In this document: in pieces, positions 1 to 9,455 of the stretch
How positions within the stretch are numbered: position 1 is the stretch's first letter
How the letters are laid out: each line of letters begins with the position of its first letter
Assembly: GCF_034059295.1 (NCBI RefSeq)
Contig: NZ_CP139141.1
Span: 975,001 to 1,039,000, forward strand
Reading direction: 5' to 3'
DNA length: 64,000 bases
Source: Pseudomonas sp. HR96
Lineage (GTDB): Bacteria; Pseudomonadota; Gammaproteobacteria; Pseudomonadales; Pseudomonadaceae
Translations under genes and position numbers: made by a program
The notes under the pieces: generated by a model
What the model saw: the letters and a program-made list of their open reading frames with translations, nothing else
Told to the model about the DNA's origin: nothing
The model's database searches: none

Positions 1-1
1 G

Positions 2-1030
2 GCGTTCTTCTTCACCCACAGCACCCCGGGCTCCTATGCGCTCATGGAAAAGGGTGCGGCCGACAGGATTCCGTTGATCGACGGCGCCGGCGGGCGCACC
101 GAGTCCACCGACGGCCGGGTGTTCCCCTATGCCTTCCCGTTGCTGCTCAACTACTACAGCCAGGCCTCGGTGGGCATCAACTACATCGCCGGGCGCGAGG
201 GTGGCTTCGATCGGCTCAAGGGCAAGAAGATCGTCACCGTCTACCACGACTCGGCCTACGGCCGGGAAACCCAGGCGGCCATGACCCTGCTGGCGCAGAA
301 GTACGGCTTCGAGAACATCCAGATCCCGGTCGCCGACCCCGGCAACGAGCAATCGGCCCAGTGGCGCCAGGTGCGGCAGATCCAACCGGACTGGATCTTC
401 CTGCGCACCTGGGGCGTGTCCACCCCCGTGGCGCTGAAGACCGCCGTGCGCTTCGGCATCGCCGTCGATCACATCATCGGTGATGTCTGGGCCGGTTCCG
501 AGGCCGACGTGATCCCGGCCGGCAGCGCCGCCAAGGGTTACCAGGCACTGGCGCCGTTCCCCGGCGGCGACGGCTTCGAGATCCACCAGCGCCTCAGGCA
601 GGCGATCCTCGATCCCGGCAAGAGCGACCTCAAGGACCCCAGCTATTTCGGCAAGGTGTACTACAACATCGGCCTGATCAACGCCGCCATCGCGGTGGAG
701 GCTTTGCGCACCGCCCAGGGCCGATTCGGCAACCGCCCACTCAACGGCGAGGAGGCGCGCTGGGGTTTCGAGCACCTGAACATCGACACCGCGCGGCTCA
801 AGGCGATCGGTTTCGAGGGCTTGCTGGCGCCGCTCAAATTGTCCTGTGCCGACCACGAAGGCGGCGGCGCGGCCCGTATCCAGCAGTGGGATGGCCAGCA
901 GTGGGTGCTGGTGACCGACTGGATTCAGGCTGACCGCGACACCCTGCGCCCGCTGATCGAAGCCAAGTCCGACAGTTACGCCAAGGAAAAGGGCATCACC
1001 GCCCGTGACTGCTCGGCGCCGCAATCATGA
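2..1030 (+). CDS. ABC transporter substrate-binding protein, branched-chain amino acid/urea type, 5' truncated
   Basis: The frame is open to the window edge, so the N-terminus and signal peptide are missing; about 340 residues remain. It is a periplasmic binding protein of the Leu/Ile/Val or urea/amide class (Peripla_BP_6 fold), which would capture a small solute for an inner-membrane ABC importer. The main evidence is close similarity, well over two thirds of aligned residues by eye, to the complete protein directly downstream, including shared YHDSAYGRET and NIQIPVADPGNEQ stretches. The stop overlaps an ATG at 1027, but the next gene probably starts at 1054. The paired copies precede a LivF-like ATPase. 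The ligand cannot be read from the sequence. Confidence 0.9.
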   Translation, partial: AFFFTHSTPGSYALMEKGAADRIPLIDGAGGRTESTDGRVFPYAFPLLLNYYSQASVGINYIAGREGGFDRLKGKKIVTVYHDSAYGRETQAAMTLLAQKYGFENIQIPVADPGNEQSAQWRQVRQIQPDWIFLRTWGVSTPVALKTAVRFGIAVDHIIGDVWAGSEADVIPAGSAAKGYQALAPFPGGDGFEIHQRLRQAILDPGKSDLKDPSYFGKVYYNIGLINAAIAVEALRTAQGRFGNRPLNGEEARWGFEHLNIDTARLKAIGFEGLLAPLKLSCADHEGGGAARIQQWDGQQWVLVTDWIQADRDTLRPLIEAKSDSYAKEKGITARDCSAPQS

Positions 1031-1053
1031 TCCCGTTCAAGGAAGCCAATATC

Positions 1054-2388
1054 ATGCACAAACCGCTCAAACGCCTGCTGGCCACCACTGTGCTGCTGCT
1101 CGGCCTGCCCGCGGCCCTGCCGGTGCAGGCCGACGCTACTGCGCAGTTCATCCCGCTGGCCACCTACCGGGTCGGCGCCTACGCCTCCAGCGGCATCCCG
1201 GTGTGGGCCGGAATGATCGACTACCTGCGCTACATCAACGAGGTCGAAGGCGGCATCAACGGCGTCAAGCTGACCTGGCAGGAATGCGAGACCGAGTGGA
1301 CCGCAGAAAAAGGCATCGAGTGCTACGAGCGCTTCAAGCACGGCCTGGACGGCGCGCCGGTGGCCGTCTACCAACCCAATGGCGCGCCGGCGGCCTACGC
1401 GCTGGCGGAAAAAGCCGAGGCCGACAAGATCCCGCTGATCACCCTGGGCTACGGCCGCACCGAGGCCACCGATGGCACGGTGTTCCCGTACAACTTTCCG
1501 GTGATGCTGACTTTCTACAGCGAGGCCTCGGCTTTCATCAACTACGTGGCCCAGCGCGAAGGCGGGCTCGACAAGTTGCGGGGCAAGAAGATCGCCACGG
1601 TGTACCACGACTCGGCCTATGGCCGCGAAACCCAGCGGCCGCTGCAGTTGCTGGCCGAGAAATACGGCTTCGAGAACATCCAGATCCCGGTAGCCGACCC
1701 CGGCAACGAACAGGCCGCGCAATGGCGCCAGGTACGGCAGCTCAAGCCGGACTGGATCTTCCTGCGCACCTGGGGCGTGTCCACACCGGTGGCGATCAAG
1801 ACCGCCGCGCGCTTTGGCTACCCGGTGGACCATATCGTCGGCGACATCTGGGCCAGCTCCGACGAGGACGTGCTGCCCGCCGGCGAGGCCGGCAAGGGCT
1901 ACCTGGCGCTGACCCCCTACCCGGGCGGTGCCACCTTCGACATCCATCAGCGCCTCAAGCAGAACATCCTCGACAAGGGTGAAAGCGACCTCAAGGACCC
2001 GCGCAGCTTCGGCAGCGTGTACTACAACTCCGGCCTGGTGAACGCCGCCATCGCCGTGGAAGCCATCCGCGCCGGGCAGAAGAAATTCGGCAACCGCCCG
2101 CTGACCGGCGAAGAGGGACGCTGGGGCCTGGAGCATCTGGACCTGGACGATGCGCGCCTCAAGGCCATCGGTTTTCTGGGCCTGATGCAGCCGCTCAAGC
2201 TGTCCTGCAGCGACCACGAAGGTGGCGGCGCGGCCAAGGTGCAGCAGTGGGACGGCCAGCAATGGAAGCTTGTGACCGACTGGGTGCAGGCCGACCGCGC
2301 CACCCTGCGCCCGCTGATCGATGCCAAGGCCGCCGAGTTCGCCCGCGAAAAAGGCATCACCCCACGCGATTGCCAGCCAGGGCAATGA
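1054..2388 (+). CDS. ABC transporter substrate-binding protein, branched-chain amino acid/urea type, second tandem copy
   Basis: Complete binding protein of 444 residues. The chosen ATG gives a typical signal peptide (MHKPLKRLL, hydrophobic core, cleavage near VQADA) and has AAGGA ten bases upstream; the ATG at 1027 would add nine polar residues in front of it. Family knowledge places it in the periplasm delivering a ligand to LivHM-type permeases. It is a close paralogue of the preceding gene, differing mostly in the middle of the protein, so the pair probably arose by tandem duplication and may differ in ligand preference. A LivF-like ATPase follows 28 bases later. The permeases must lie upstream of the window. 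Confidence 0.93.
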   Translation: MHKPLKRLLATTVLLLGLPAALPVQADATAQFIPLATYRVGAYASSGIPVWAGMIDYLRYINEVEGGINGVKLTWQECETEWTAEKGIECYERFKHGLDGAPVAVYQPNGAPAAYALAEKAEADKIPLITLGYGRTEATDGTVFPYNFPVMLTFYSEASAFINYVAQREGGLDKLRGKKIATVYHDSAYGRETQRPLQLLAEKYGFENIQIPVADPGNEQAAQWRQVRQLKPDWIFLRTWGVSTPVAIKTAARFGYPVDHIVGDIWASSDEDVLPAGEAGKGYLALTPYPGGATFDIHQRLKQNILDKGESDLKDPRSFGSVYYNSGLVNAAIAVEAIRAGQKKFGNRPLTGEEGRWGLEHLDLDDARLKAIGFLGLMQPLKLSCSDHEGGGAAKVQQWDGQQWKLVTDWVQADRATLRPLIDAKAAEFAREKGITPRDCQPGQ

Positions 2389-2416
2389 GCATGCACCGTT
2401 CGGGAGGGCAACGCCC

Positions 2417-3214
2417 ATGAGCACGCAACCCAGTCAACCCAGTCAACCAAAGCCTCAGCCTGGCGCCGCCGAGCTGTTGGCAGTGGAGGATATCGAGGTG
2501 ATCTACGACGGCGCCATCCTGGCCGTCGCCGGGGTGTCGTTGCGCGTCGAGCAGGGCGGCATCGTCGCCCTGCTGGGGGCCAACGGCGCTGGCAAGAGCA
2601 CCACGCTCAAGGCCATCTCCGGCCTGGTGCAGGCCGACCGGGCAAGGGTCAGTCGCGGCGCCATCCGCTTTCGCGGCGCCGACACCGCCGGCATCCCCGC
2701 CAACCAGCTGGCCCGCCAGGGCATCGTCCACGTGCTGGAGGGGCGGCATGTGTTCGCCCACCTGACCATCGAGGAAAACCTGCGCACCGGAGGCTTTCTG
2801 CGCAAGCCCTCGCGGGCCCGCCTGGCCGAGGAACTGGAGCGCATCTACGCCTGGTTTCCGCGCCTGCGGACCAAGCGCAAGACCCAGGCCGGCCTGACCT
2901 CCGGCGGCGAGCAGCAGATGCTGGCGATCGGTCGGGCCTTGATGACCCGGCCCAGCCTGGTGCTGCTCGACGAGCCGTCCATGGGCCTGGCGCCGATCAT
3001 CGTCGAAGAGATCTTCGAGATCGTCGCCCAGCTCAACCGCCAGGAGGGTGTGAGTTTTCTGGTGGCCGAGCAGAACATCAACGTGGCCCTGCGCCACGCC
3101 AGCTACGCCTACATCCTGGAGAACGGCCGGGTGGTCGGTGAGGGCGCCGCCGAGCAGTTGGCGGCGCGAGAGGACATCCAGCACTTCTACCTGGGCGGCA
3201 AGGCCCAGGCCTGA
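2417..3214 (+). CDS. ABC transporter ATP-binding protein, LivF-like
   Basis: A 265-residue nucleotide-binding subunit. Visible motifs are the Walker A GANGAGKST, the signature TSGGEQQM (a variant of LSGGQ), Walker B LVLLDEPSMGLAP and the switch histidine region VAEQN. Together these match the LivF class, which works with a LivG partner to power branched-chain amino acid or urea/amide uptake. The start at 2417 is preferred over a longer frame because GGAGGG lies eight bases upstream and the longer extension is proline/alanine-rich filler overlapping the upstream gene. The first 18 residues are S/Q/P-rich, a small N-terminal addition. Probably the last gene of its operon, since the next gene is convergent three bases away. 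Confidence 0.93.
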   Translation: MSTQPSQPSQPKPQPGAAELLAVEDIEVIYDGAILAVAGVSLRVEQGGIVALLGANGAGKSTTLKAISGLVQADRARVSRGAIRFRGADTAGIPANQLARQGIVHVLEGRHVFAHLTIEENLRTGGFLRKPSRARLAEELERIYAWFPRLRTKRKTQAGLTSGGEQQMLAIGRALMTRPSLVLLDEPSMGLAPIIVEEIFEIVAQLNRQEGVSFLVAEQNINVALRHASYAYILENGRVVGEGAAEQLAAREDIQHFYLGGKAQA

Positions 3215-3217
3215 GAC

Positions 3218-4459
3218 TCAGCCTTGCTTGGCCCCGCCACCGATCTGCCAGACGTAGGGCGGCTCGGTGGCGTTGATCTCCCAGTCACCGAGGATGCGCT
3301 CCTTGTAGATCACCGGGTTGTGCGAGGCGGCCGTGCGCGCGTTGCGCCAGTGGCGGTCGAGCTGGCGGCTGGTGCTGGTGGCCGAGGCGCCGAGGCTGTT
3401 GAACAGGTCGCTGGTGGCGCGCAGCACCAGGTCGACGGCCGCCACCTGGGCCTGCGCCGATTCCAGCTCGGCGGCGATATTGGCCTGGCGTTCGGCTTCG
3501 GCGTCATTGCCAAAGCGCGCCTGATAGGCCGCCTGGGCCGCGTGTGCGGCGCGCACGGAGGCGGCTTCGGCAGCGTAAACCAGGCCCGAGGCCTTGCCGA
3601 TCACCTGCTGCACTTGCGGGTCCTGGCTGGTCGAAGCGCCCGCTCCATGGCTGAACACGCGGGTGCGCCGGCTCGCTTCGCCGGCGAAGTCGCGCACGGC
3701 AGCGCGCCCGGAACCGGCGATCACCGCCAGCAGCACCAGCTGGTAGAACGCCGTCTGGTATTTGAAGCGGCTGGCGAAGTCGATGACGTTCTCTTCCTCG
3801 ACCACGGCGTTGACGAACTCCGATGTGCCGCTGCCGGTGGTGCGCTGGCCGAAACCGTCCCAATCATCTTTTTGCTGCACACCTGGCTGCTGCGTGCGGA
3901 CCACGGCAATCACATCGCCACCGGTGTCGTCACGCCGGGAGAACAGGTCGATCCAGTCGGCGTACAGGCTGCCGGTGCTGTAGTACTTGGTGCCGTTGAC
4001 CACCCACTGCTCACCCTGGCGTGACACACGGGTGATCACGTCGCCGATCTTCACGCTGCCCACTTCGGTCCAGGCGCAGCCCACCAGTTCACCGGCCACG
4101 AAGCGCTTGAACCACACCTCCTGCGGCGCGCTGGCCTGGGCGTTGAGGCGATCCTCGACAAAGGCGAAGTGCGCCCGCAATGCCTGGGGAATGTTCGAGT
4201 CGGCAGCAGCCAGCTCGATCAGCAACTCGAGCAGCTGCGGCAGGGAAGCGCCGCCGCCGCCTTGTTCGACCGGCACACGGACCGCGCCGAAGCCGGCCTC
4301 CTTGAGCCACTGGATCTGTTCGTACGGCAGTACCCGCTCACGCTCGCGGGCAACGCTGCCCTCGGCGATACGGGCAAAGATCGGTCTGAAACGGGCGGCC
4401 AGCTCGGCATAGTCGGCGCCGGTGGCGAGGGAGGGCAGGGGATGTTCGCGGGCAGTCAT
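3218..4459 (-). CDS. Acyl-CoA dehydrogenase-fold flavin monooxygenase, DszC/SfnB-like
   Basis: A 413-residue protein with the acyl-CoA dehydrogenase fold: N-terminal helical domain, middle beta domain (CAWTEVGS, NGTKYYSTGS) and C-terminal helical domain with SLGASATS. The NGTKYYSTG segment and lack of the usual catalytic glutamate region suggest the DszC/SfnB group, FMNH2-dependent monooxygenases used in sulfur acquisition from organosulfur compounds, rather than a fatty-acid dehydrogenase. The ATG at 4459 has AGGAGA just upstream; a longer frame to 4759 has no such support. It is convergent with the ABC ATPase and stands alone, so the substrate is not deducible. Family assignment is firm; the exact reaction is inference. 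Confidence 0.82.
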   Translation of the reverse strand: MTAREHPLPSLATGADYAELAARFRPIFARIAEGSVARERERVLPYEQIQWLKEAGFGAVRVPVEQGGGGASLPQLLELLIELAAADSNIPQALRAHFAFVEDRLNAQASAPQEVWFKRFVAGELVGCAWTEVGSVKIGDVITRVSRQGEQWVVNGTKYYSTGSLYADWIDLFSRRDDTGGDVIAVVRTQQPGVQQKDDWDGFGQRTTGSGTSEFVNAVVEEENVIDFASRFKYQTAFYQLVLLAVIAGSGRAAVRDFAGEASRRTRVFSHGAGASTSQDPQVQQVIGKASGLVYAAEAASVRAAHAAQAAYQARFGNDAEAERQANIAAELESAQAQVAAVDLVLRATSDLFNSLGASATSTSRQLDRHWRNARTAASHNPVIYKERILGDWEINATEPPYVWQIGGGAKQG

Positions 4460-4763
4460 GCAGGTTCTCCTGGGGCAGAAAAGACAGCGTCGAGCAGGAG
4501 ATTGCACAGCCCGTGCCGGGCCCGCGAGCGCCCTTTTGCTGGACCTGCGGCCCTCGGGGTGTTGGCTGCAGGCGCATCCTGCTGATGTGCTGTTGCCGGG
4601 TGAACATGGGCCGGCAGTGGGCGCAAATGTGGAACGGCCCACAGGTGGCGTAGTAGATTCCATGGTTGCAAACAACGGTTGACCGCTCTTGATGTTCGGG
4701 GCGGTCATAGGTAATGCCACTGGAACGGCACGTTCGAAGTAAATGTCCGGGGTGCACATCCCG

Positions 4764-4896
4764 GTGTAGGAGCCGGCGAAGCTGGCGAGCGGGGCAACCC
4801 CGAACGGCAGGCTTGATTGGCCATGGGCCGCGATTCGGTCAGATGATCCACCCGGCCACCGAGGTGATGCCCTCGCCAGCTGCGCCGGCTCCTACA
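4764..4896. repeat. Inverted pair of REP-like units (REPIN)
   Basis: Two inversely oriented units begin and end with TGTAGGAGCCGGC (from 4765) and GCCGGCTCCTACA (ending 4895/4896), each with an internal imperfect palindrome around GCTGGCGAG. About 80 bases lie between them. This is the usual arrangement of Pseudomonas REPINs, non-autonomous elements spread by a chromosomal RAYT transposase. No RAYT gene is in the window. Confidence 0.75.
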
Positions 4897-4936
4897 TTGA
4901 TGCGCAATGCCCCATGAGCGCCGGTTTGCGGGCATG

Positions 4937-4964
4937 AAAAAACCGCGCCGGGGCGCGGTTTTTT
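4937..4964 (-). terminator. Rho-independent terminator after ychF
   Basis: Stem AACCGCGCC/GGCGCGGTT flanked by A-runs on one side and T-runs on the other, so it can act in both directions. It lies 16 bases beyond the ychF stop and would end the pth-ychF transcript. Confidence 0.9.
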
Positions 4965-4979
4965 CAAAGGTGCAGGCGA

Positions 4980-6080
4980 TCAGACGTTGAAGCGGAAGTG
5001 CATCACGTCGCCGTCCTTGACCACATACTCCTTGCCTTCCAGCCGCCACTTGCCCGCTTCCTTGGTACCGGCTTCGCCGTTGTACTGGATGAAGTCGTTG
5101 TAGGCGATGACCTCGGCACGGATGAAGCCTTTTTCGAAGTCGGTGTGGATCACGCCAGCGGCCTGTGGCGCGGTGGCGCCGACCTTGACGGTCCAGGCAC
5201 GAACTTCCTCGACGCCGGCGGTGAAGTAGGTCTGCAGGTGCAGCAGGTCGTAGCCGGCGCGGATCACCCGGTTCAGGCCCGGCTCGTCGAAGCCCAGGGC
5301 TTCGAGGAACATGTCCTTCTCTTCACCGTCGTCGAGCTCGGCGATTTCCGCTTCGATCTTGTTGCACACCGGTACCACGATGGCGCCTTCTTCTTCGGCG
5401 ATGGCGCGCACTACGTCGAGCAGCGGGTTGTTGTCGAAGCCGTCTTCGGCGACGTTGGCGATGTACATCACCGGCTTGCTGGTCAGCAGGTGGAAGCCAC
5501 GGATGATCGCCTTTTCATCGGCGCCCATGTTCTTCATCAGGCTGCGGGCCGGTTTGGCCAGGGTGAAGTGGGCGATCAGCTGCTCGAGCAGGCCTTTCTG
5601 CGCCACGGCGTCCTTGTCGCCGCCTTTTGCGTTGCGCGTAACCTTTTGCAGTTGCTTCTCGCAGCTGTCGAGGTCGGCGAAGATCAGCTCCAGGTCGATG
5701 ATCTCGATGTCACGCTTGGGGTCGACACTGTTGGCGACGTGAATCACGTTCTCGTCTTCGAAGCAGCGCACCACGTGGGCGATGGCATCGGTCTCGCGAA
5801 TGTTGGCGAGGAACTTGTTGCCCAGGCCTTCACCTTTCGAAGCGCCCGCCACAAGGCCGGCGATGTCGACGAATTCCATGGTGGTCGGCAGGATGCGCTT
5901 GGGGTTGACGATAGCCGCCAGCGCCGCCAGGCGTGGGTCGGGCATCGGCACGATGCCGCTGTTGGGCTCGATGGTGCAGAACGGGAAGTTTTCCGCCGCG
6001 ATACCGGATTTAGTCAGCGCATTGAACAAGGTGGACTTGCCGACGTTGGGCAGGCCGACGATACCGCAGTTGAATCCCAT
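4980..6080 (-). CDS. ychF: Redox-regulated ATPase YchF (OLA1 family)
   Basis: A 366-residue Obg-related P-loop protein. The G1 motif GLPNVGKS is at residues 9-16. A coiled middle domain follows, then a C-terminal TGS domain (about 280-364) containing [11 protein letters not shown]. The YchF family binds ATP rather than GTP, because its G4 motif departs from NKxD; here it reads NKIE. Family work links it to ribosome binding and the oxidative-stress response. It is the last gene of the prs-rplY-pth-ychF row, 21 bases after pth, and is followed by a strong terminator. Length is standard. Confidence 0.97.
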   Translation of the reverse strand: MGFNCGIVGLPNVGKSTLFNALTKSGIAAENFPFCTIEPNSGIVPMPDPRLAALAAIVNPKRILPTTMEFVDIAGLVAGASKGEGLGNKFLANIRETDAIAHVVRCFEDENVIHVANSVDPKRDIEIIDLELIFADLDSCEKQLQKVTRNAKGGDKDAVAQKGLLEQLIAHFTLAKPARSLMKNMGADEKAIIRGFHLLTSKPVMYIANVAEDGFDNNPLLDVVRAIAEEEGAIVVPVCNKIEAEIAELDDGEEKDMFLEALGFDEPGLNRVIRAGYDLLHLQTYFTAGVEEVRAWTVKVGATAPQAAGVIHTDFEKGFIRAEVIAYNDFIQYNGEAGTKEAGKWRLEGKEYVVKDGDVMHFRFNV

Positions 6081-6101
6081 GATGCTTGCCTCGTTGTGGG
6101 G

Positions 6102-6686
6102 TCAGGCCTTTTGGCTGTGCAGGTTTTTCATCGCGCGATTCCACTCGCCGGCGAAGATATCCGGCAGCACGCCGAGGGCATAATCGATACTGGCGTCGAG
6201 TTTTTCCTGCTCGGCGCGCGGAGCGCGGCCCAGCACGAAGTTCGACACCTGGCTGGCGACACCCGGGTGGCCGATGCCAAGCCGCAGTCGGTGAAAGCCG
6301 TTGTTGTTACCCAGCTGCGCGATGATGTCGCGCAGGCCGTTGTGCCCACCGTGCCCGCCGCCCACTTTGAGCTTGGCCACGCCCGGAGGCAAATCGAGTT
6401 CGTCGTGCGCCACCAGAATCGCTTCGACCGGTATGCGGTAGAAATTGGCCAGCGCCGCGACGGCCTGCCCACTGCGGTTCATGTAGGTGGTGGGGATCAG
6501 CAGACGAATGTCACTGCCCTGATGGCTGAATTTTGCCACCAGGCCAAAATATTTACGCTCTGCGACCAGATTGACGCGCTGGGCGGAGGCGATGCGTTCA
6601 ACGAAAAGAGCCCCTGCGTTATGCCGGGTCTGTTCGTATTCGGGGCCAGGATTTCCTAGACCCACGATCAGTTGTATGGCAGTCAC
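6102..6686 (-). CDS. pth: Peptidyl-tRNA hydrolase
   Basis: A 194-residue protein that hydrolyses the ester bond of peptidyl-tRNAs released from stalled ribosomes, recycling tRNA in the cytosol. The N-terminal signature [19 protein letters not shown] contains the catalytic histidine (His22, equivalent to His20 in E. coli) and the conserved Asn12. The second signature, around [13 protein letters not shown], is also complete, and the length is normal. It sits between rplY and ychF, the usual Pseudomonas order, and is probably cotranscribed with both. Confidence 0.98.
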   Translation of the reverse strand: MTAIQLIVGLGNPGPEYEQTRHNAGALFVERIASAQRVNLVAERKYFGLVAKFSHQGSDIRLLIPTTYMNRSGQAVAALANFYRIPVEAILVAHDELDLPPGVAKLKVGGGHGGHNGLRDIIAQLGNNNGFHRLRLGIGHPGVASQVSNFVLGRAPRAEQEKLDASIDYALGVLPDIFAGEWNRAMKNLHSQKA

Positions 6687-6762
6687 GACAGGGGCTCTTC
6701 CTTACAGTAGGTGGCAGGGCAGGGCGAAGATTCTCGCACAAGCCCCGCCTCCAGCGTACCGA

Positions 6763-7368
6763 TTACTCGGCAGCGCCTTCTGCTGGGGTTTCTTCAGGGG
6801 TGATGCGCGGCAGGTGGACGTTGGCCACAGCCAGGTCGTTGCCGTGAGCCAGAGCCACGAACTCGACGCCTTTAGGAGCGGTCAGGTCGGACAGGTGGAC
6901 AATGGTGCCCACTTCGGCGTTGGCCAGGTCGACTTCGATGAACTCAGGCAGGTCTTTCGGCAGGCAGGAAACTTCCAGCTCGGTCTCGGTGTGCGAGATC
7001 TCGCCGCCTTTCTTGACCGCTGCTTCCTGGTTCAGGAAGTGGATCGGCACGATGGCGGTCAGTTTCTGACCGGCTACCACGCGGACGAAGTCAGCGTGCA
7101 GCACGTGGCCTTTGGCCGGGTGACGCTGCAGTGCCTTGATCAGGACGTTCTGCTTGGTGCCACCGACGTTCAGCTCGATAACGTGGCTGAAAGCGGCTTC
7201 GTTTTCCAGCAGCTTGGCAACTTCCTTGGCCAGCATGCTGATGGACTCAGGGGCTTTGTCGCCACCGTAGACCACAGCAGGAACCAGGCTGGCGAGGCGA
7301 CGCAGGCGGCGGCTCGCACCTTTCCCCAGGTCGGAACGCGCTTCTGCATTCAGGGTAAATTCGTTCAT
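6763..7368 (-). CDS. rplY: 50S ribosomal protein L25, long Ctc form
   Basis: A 201-residue L25 protein that binds 5S rRNA in the large subunit. The first ~95 residues (from [13 protein letters not shown]) are the L25 domain, and the rest is the beta-rich TL5/Ctc domain absent from the short E. coli form. The ATG at 7368 has GGAGAG seven bases upstream, while a longer frame to 7419 does not. The C-terminus ends in a typical acidic/alanine tail ([10 protein letters not shown]). It lies between prs and pth; a strong terminator stands between prs and this gene, so it may also have its own promoter. Confidence 0.97.
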   Translation of the reverse strand: MNEFTLNAEARSDLGKGASRRLRRLASLVPAVVYGGDKAPESISMLAKEVAKLLENEAAFSHVIELNVGGTKQNVLIKALQRHPAKGHVLHADFVRVVAGQKLTAIVPIHFLNQEAAVKKGGEISHTETELEVSCLPKDLPEFIEVDLANAEVGTIVHLSDLTAPKGVEFVALAHGNDLAVANVHLPRITPEETPAEGAAE

Positions 7369-7431
7369 GTTGACTCTCCAAAATAACCACATCTGCCTGG
7401 CGGTTGCGACCGCCGCCATGGCGACATGGGC

Positions 7432-7469
7432 AAAAAAGCCCCGCCCCGGCAGGATTGTCGGGGCGGGGC
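7432..7469 (-). terminator. Rho-independent terminator after prs
   Basis: An 11-base-pair GC stem (GCCCCGCCCCG/CGGGGCGGGGC, loop of ten) followed on the minus strand by TTTTTT. It lies 37 bases past the prs stop and upstream of rplY, so it should reduce or end read-through from prs. Confidence 0.9.
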
Positions 7470-7505
7470 GCTTTACGTCAACGGATGTCGCTTCGGGCAG
7501 AGCCC

Positions 7506-8447
7506 TTAGCGGAACATCGCGCTGATCGATTCTTCGTTGCTGATGCGGCGGACCGCTTCAGCCACTACCGGGGCGATGTCCAGTTGGCGGATACGCACAC
7601 AGGCTTGAGCGGCGGCGGACAACGGGATGGTGTTGGTCACCACCAGTTCGTCCAGCACGGAATTCTCGATGTTCTCGATGGCACGGCCCGACAGCACCGG
7701 GTGCGTGCAATAGGCGAACACCTTGGCGGCGCCATGCTCTTTCAGGGCCTTGGCCGCGTGGCACAGGGTGCCGGCGGTGTCGACCATGTCATCGACCAGA
7801 ATACAGGTACGCCCTTCGACGTCGCCGATGATGTGCATCACTTCGGAGTGATTGGCCTTCTCGCGGCGCTTGTCGATGATCCCGAGGTCGACGCCCAGCG
7901 ACTTGGCCACGGCCCGTGCACGCACGACGCCACCAATGTCCGGGGAGACGATCATCAGGTTTTCGAAGCGTTGATCCTCGATGTCGTCGACCAGCACGGG
8001 CGAGCCGTAGATGTTGTCGACGGGGATATCGAAGAAGCCCTGAATCTGGTCGGCATGCAGATCGACGGTGAGCACACGATCGATCCCGACCACGGTCAGC
8101 ATGTCGGCCACGACTTTCGCGCTGATTGCCACACGGGCAGAGCGCGGACGACGGTCCTGACGGGCATAACCGAAATAGGGGATTACAGCAGTGATACGAG
8201 TTGCCGAGGAGCGGCGGAAGGCATCGGCCATCACTACCAGTTCCATCAGGTTATCGTTGGTCGGAGCACACGTCGGCTGAATGATGAAGACGTCTTTACC
8301 GCGAACGTTTTCATTGATCTCAGCGGTAATCTCGCCGTCGGAGAATTTTCCGACAGAGATGTCACCGAGTGGGATATGCAGCTGACGTACGACACGCCGA
8401 GCCAGATCGGGGTTGGCGTTCCCCGTAAAGACCATCATCTTGGACAC
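7506..8447 (-). CDS. prs: Ribose-phosphate pyrophosphokinase (PRPP synthase)
   Basis: This enzyme makes PRPP from ribose 5-phosphate and ATP, the precursor for purines, pyrimidines, His, Trp and NAD. It has 313 residues when begun at the GTG at 8447 ([10 protein letters not shown]), which matches the usual Pseudomonas length. AGG lies upstream of the GTG, whereas the two in-frame ATGs at 8438 and 8435 have no ribosome site. Visible motifs are the ATP-binding FGYARQDRR, the divalent-cation segment [12 protein letters not shown] and the PRPP loop [14 protein letters not shown]. It follows tRNA-Gln on the same strand and ends at a strong terminator. Confidence 0.97.
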   Translation of the reverse strand: MSKMMVFTGNANPDLARRVVRQLHIPLGDISVGKFSDGEITAEINENVRGKDVFIIQPTCAPTNDNLMELVVMADAFRRSSATRITAVIPYFGYARQDRRPRSARVAISAKVVADMLTVVGIDRVLTVDLHADQIQGFFDIPVDNIYGSPVLVDDIEDQRFENLMIVSPDIGGVVRARAVAKSLGVDLGIIDKRREKANHSEVMHIIGDVEGRTCILVDDMVDTAGTLCHAAKALKEHGAAKVFAYCTHPVLSGRAIENIENSVLDELVVTNTIPLSAAAQACVRIRQLDIAPVVAEAVRRISNEESISAMFR

Positions 8448-8494
8448 GCGCAGTACCTGCCGGCTGAGGGTATACCTGGATGAGTATAGGAAAA

Positions 8495-8569
8495 TGGCAG
8501 GGGCGGCTGGATTCGAACCAACGCATGGCAGGATCAAAACCTGCTGCCTTACCGCTTGGCGACGCCCCT
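8495..8569 (-). tRNA. tRNA-Gln (anticodon TTG)
   Basis: Cloverleaf on the minus strand. The acceptor arms AGGGGCG and CGCCCCT pair fully, with discriminator G and an encoded CCA. The T-arm carries GGTTCGAATCC. The anticodon stem GCAGG/CCTGC closes the loop TTTTGAT, giving anticodon TTG, which reads CAA. It lies between ispE and prs, where Pseudomonas genomes usually carry tRNA-Gln. I see no integrase or attachment-site duplication beside it. Confidence 0.97.
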
Positions 8570-8603
8570 GTAACTGGATCATCGAGTGCCTGGCACTCGG
8601 TTC

Positions 8604-9455
8604 TTAGAACAGACTTTGCAGCTTGCGATGCAACATCGAGATGTTGCTTCCCTTTGCCACGAACCCTGTAAGGGTCTCTGCAAGAAGGTGCGAAACTCTA
8701 TCAGCTTCCGCTTTGCTTGGGAAGGCCCCAAACACACAACTTCCAGTACCTGTGAGCCTTGCATCAGTGAATTTGCCTAGCAAATTCAAAGCGTTACGAA
8801 CCTCTGGGTAACGACGCTCGACCACTGGTTGACAGTCATTACGACCGTTTCCCTCGAGAACGGGGCGCACTTTAATGGCAGGCGTGTCACGTGTCAACAG
8901 CGGATCGTTAAAAATTTCCACTGTACTTACAGAGACTTGCGGCACCAGCAAGAGATACCACGGCTCGGCGGGTTCGACGGCAGTGAGCTTCTCGCCTATC
9001 CCCTCGGCGAAGGCCGCGTGCCCGCGCACGAAAACCGGCACGTCGGCGCCCAGCGTCAGGCCCAGTTGAGCCAGGCGATCAGCGTCCCAGCCCAGCTGCC
9101 ACAGATGATTCAAGGCCAGCAGGGTGGTGGCGGCATCGGAGCTGCCGCCGCCGATGCCGCCGCCCATGGGCAGCACTTTCTTCAGCCAGATATCGGCGCC
9201 CAGCGAGCTGCCGGACAAGGCCTGCAGCTTGCGCGCGGCCTTGACGATCAGATTGCTGTCGTGGGGCACGCCGTCGATAGGCGTGTGCAGCTGCACCTGG
9301 CCATCTGCGCGCAGGGCGAAGTCCAGCTCGTCGCCGTAGTCGAGAAATTGAAACAGGGTTTGCAGCTCATGGTAGCCGTCGGCACGGCGACCAAGGATGT
9401 GCAGCATCAAGTTGAGCTTGGCCGGGGCCGGCAGCGTCAGGCGGCCTGCGCTCAT
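8604..9455 (-). CDS. ispE: 4-diphosphocytidyl-2-C-methyl-D-erythritol kinase
   Basis: A 283-residue GHMP kinase that phosphorylates CDP-methylerythritol in the non-mevalonate isoprenoid pathway. The substrate site [10 protein letters not shown] is at 11-20 and the GHMP phosphate loop [14 protein letters not shown] at about 97-109; the C-terminal GHMP domain with TGSCVFGAF follows. Its ATG overlaps the lolB stop by four bases, indicating translational coupling within TPR-lipoprotein-lolB-ispE. Confidence 0.98.
   Translation of the reverse strand: MSAGRLTLPAPAKLNLMLHILGRRADGYHELQTLFQFLDYGDELDFALRADGQVQLHTPIDGVPHDSNLIVKAARKLQALSGSSLGADIWLKKVLPMGGGIGGGSSDAATTLLALNHLWQLGWDADRLAQLGLTLGADVPVFVRGHAAFAEGIGEKLTAVEPAEPWYLLLVPQVSVSTVEIFNDPLLTRDTPAIKVRPVLEGNGRNDCQPVVERRYPEVRNALNLLGKFTDARLTGTGSCVFGAFPSKAEADRVSHLLAETLTGFVAKGSNISMLHRKLQSLF

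Larger units (their letters stand above)
4460..4979. other. Intergenic region with a REP pair and a terminator
   Basis: About 520 bases between two minus-strand genes. I see no convincing protein gene: the open frames lack ribosome sites and recognisable content. It holds an inverted pair of REP-like units (4764-4896) and the terminator of ychF (4937-4964), plus the promoter region of the DszC-like gene. Confidence 0.7.

Noticed and set aside
976..2424. Minus-strand open frame opposite the second binding protein
   Set aside because: Codon-phase shadow of the plus-strand gene; the plus-strand protein is clearly a real binding protein.
8495..8569. tRNA-Gln as a genomic-island attachment site
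   Set aside because: No integrase, direct repeat of the tRNA end or foreign-looking DNA is next to it; both sides are core genes.
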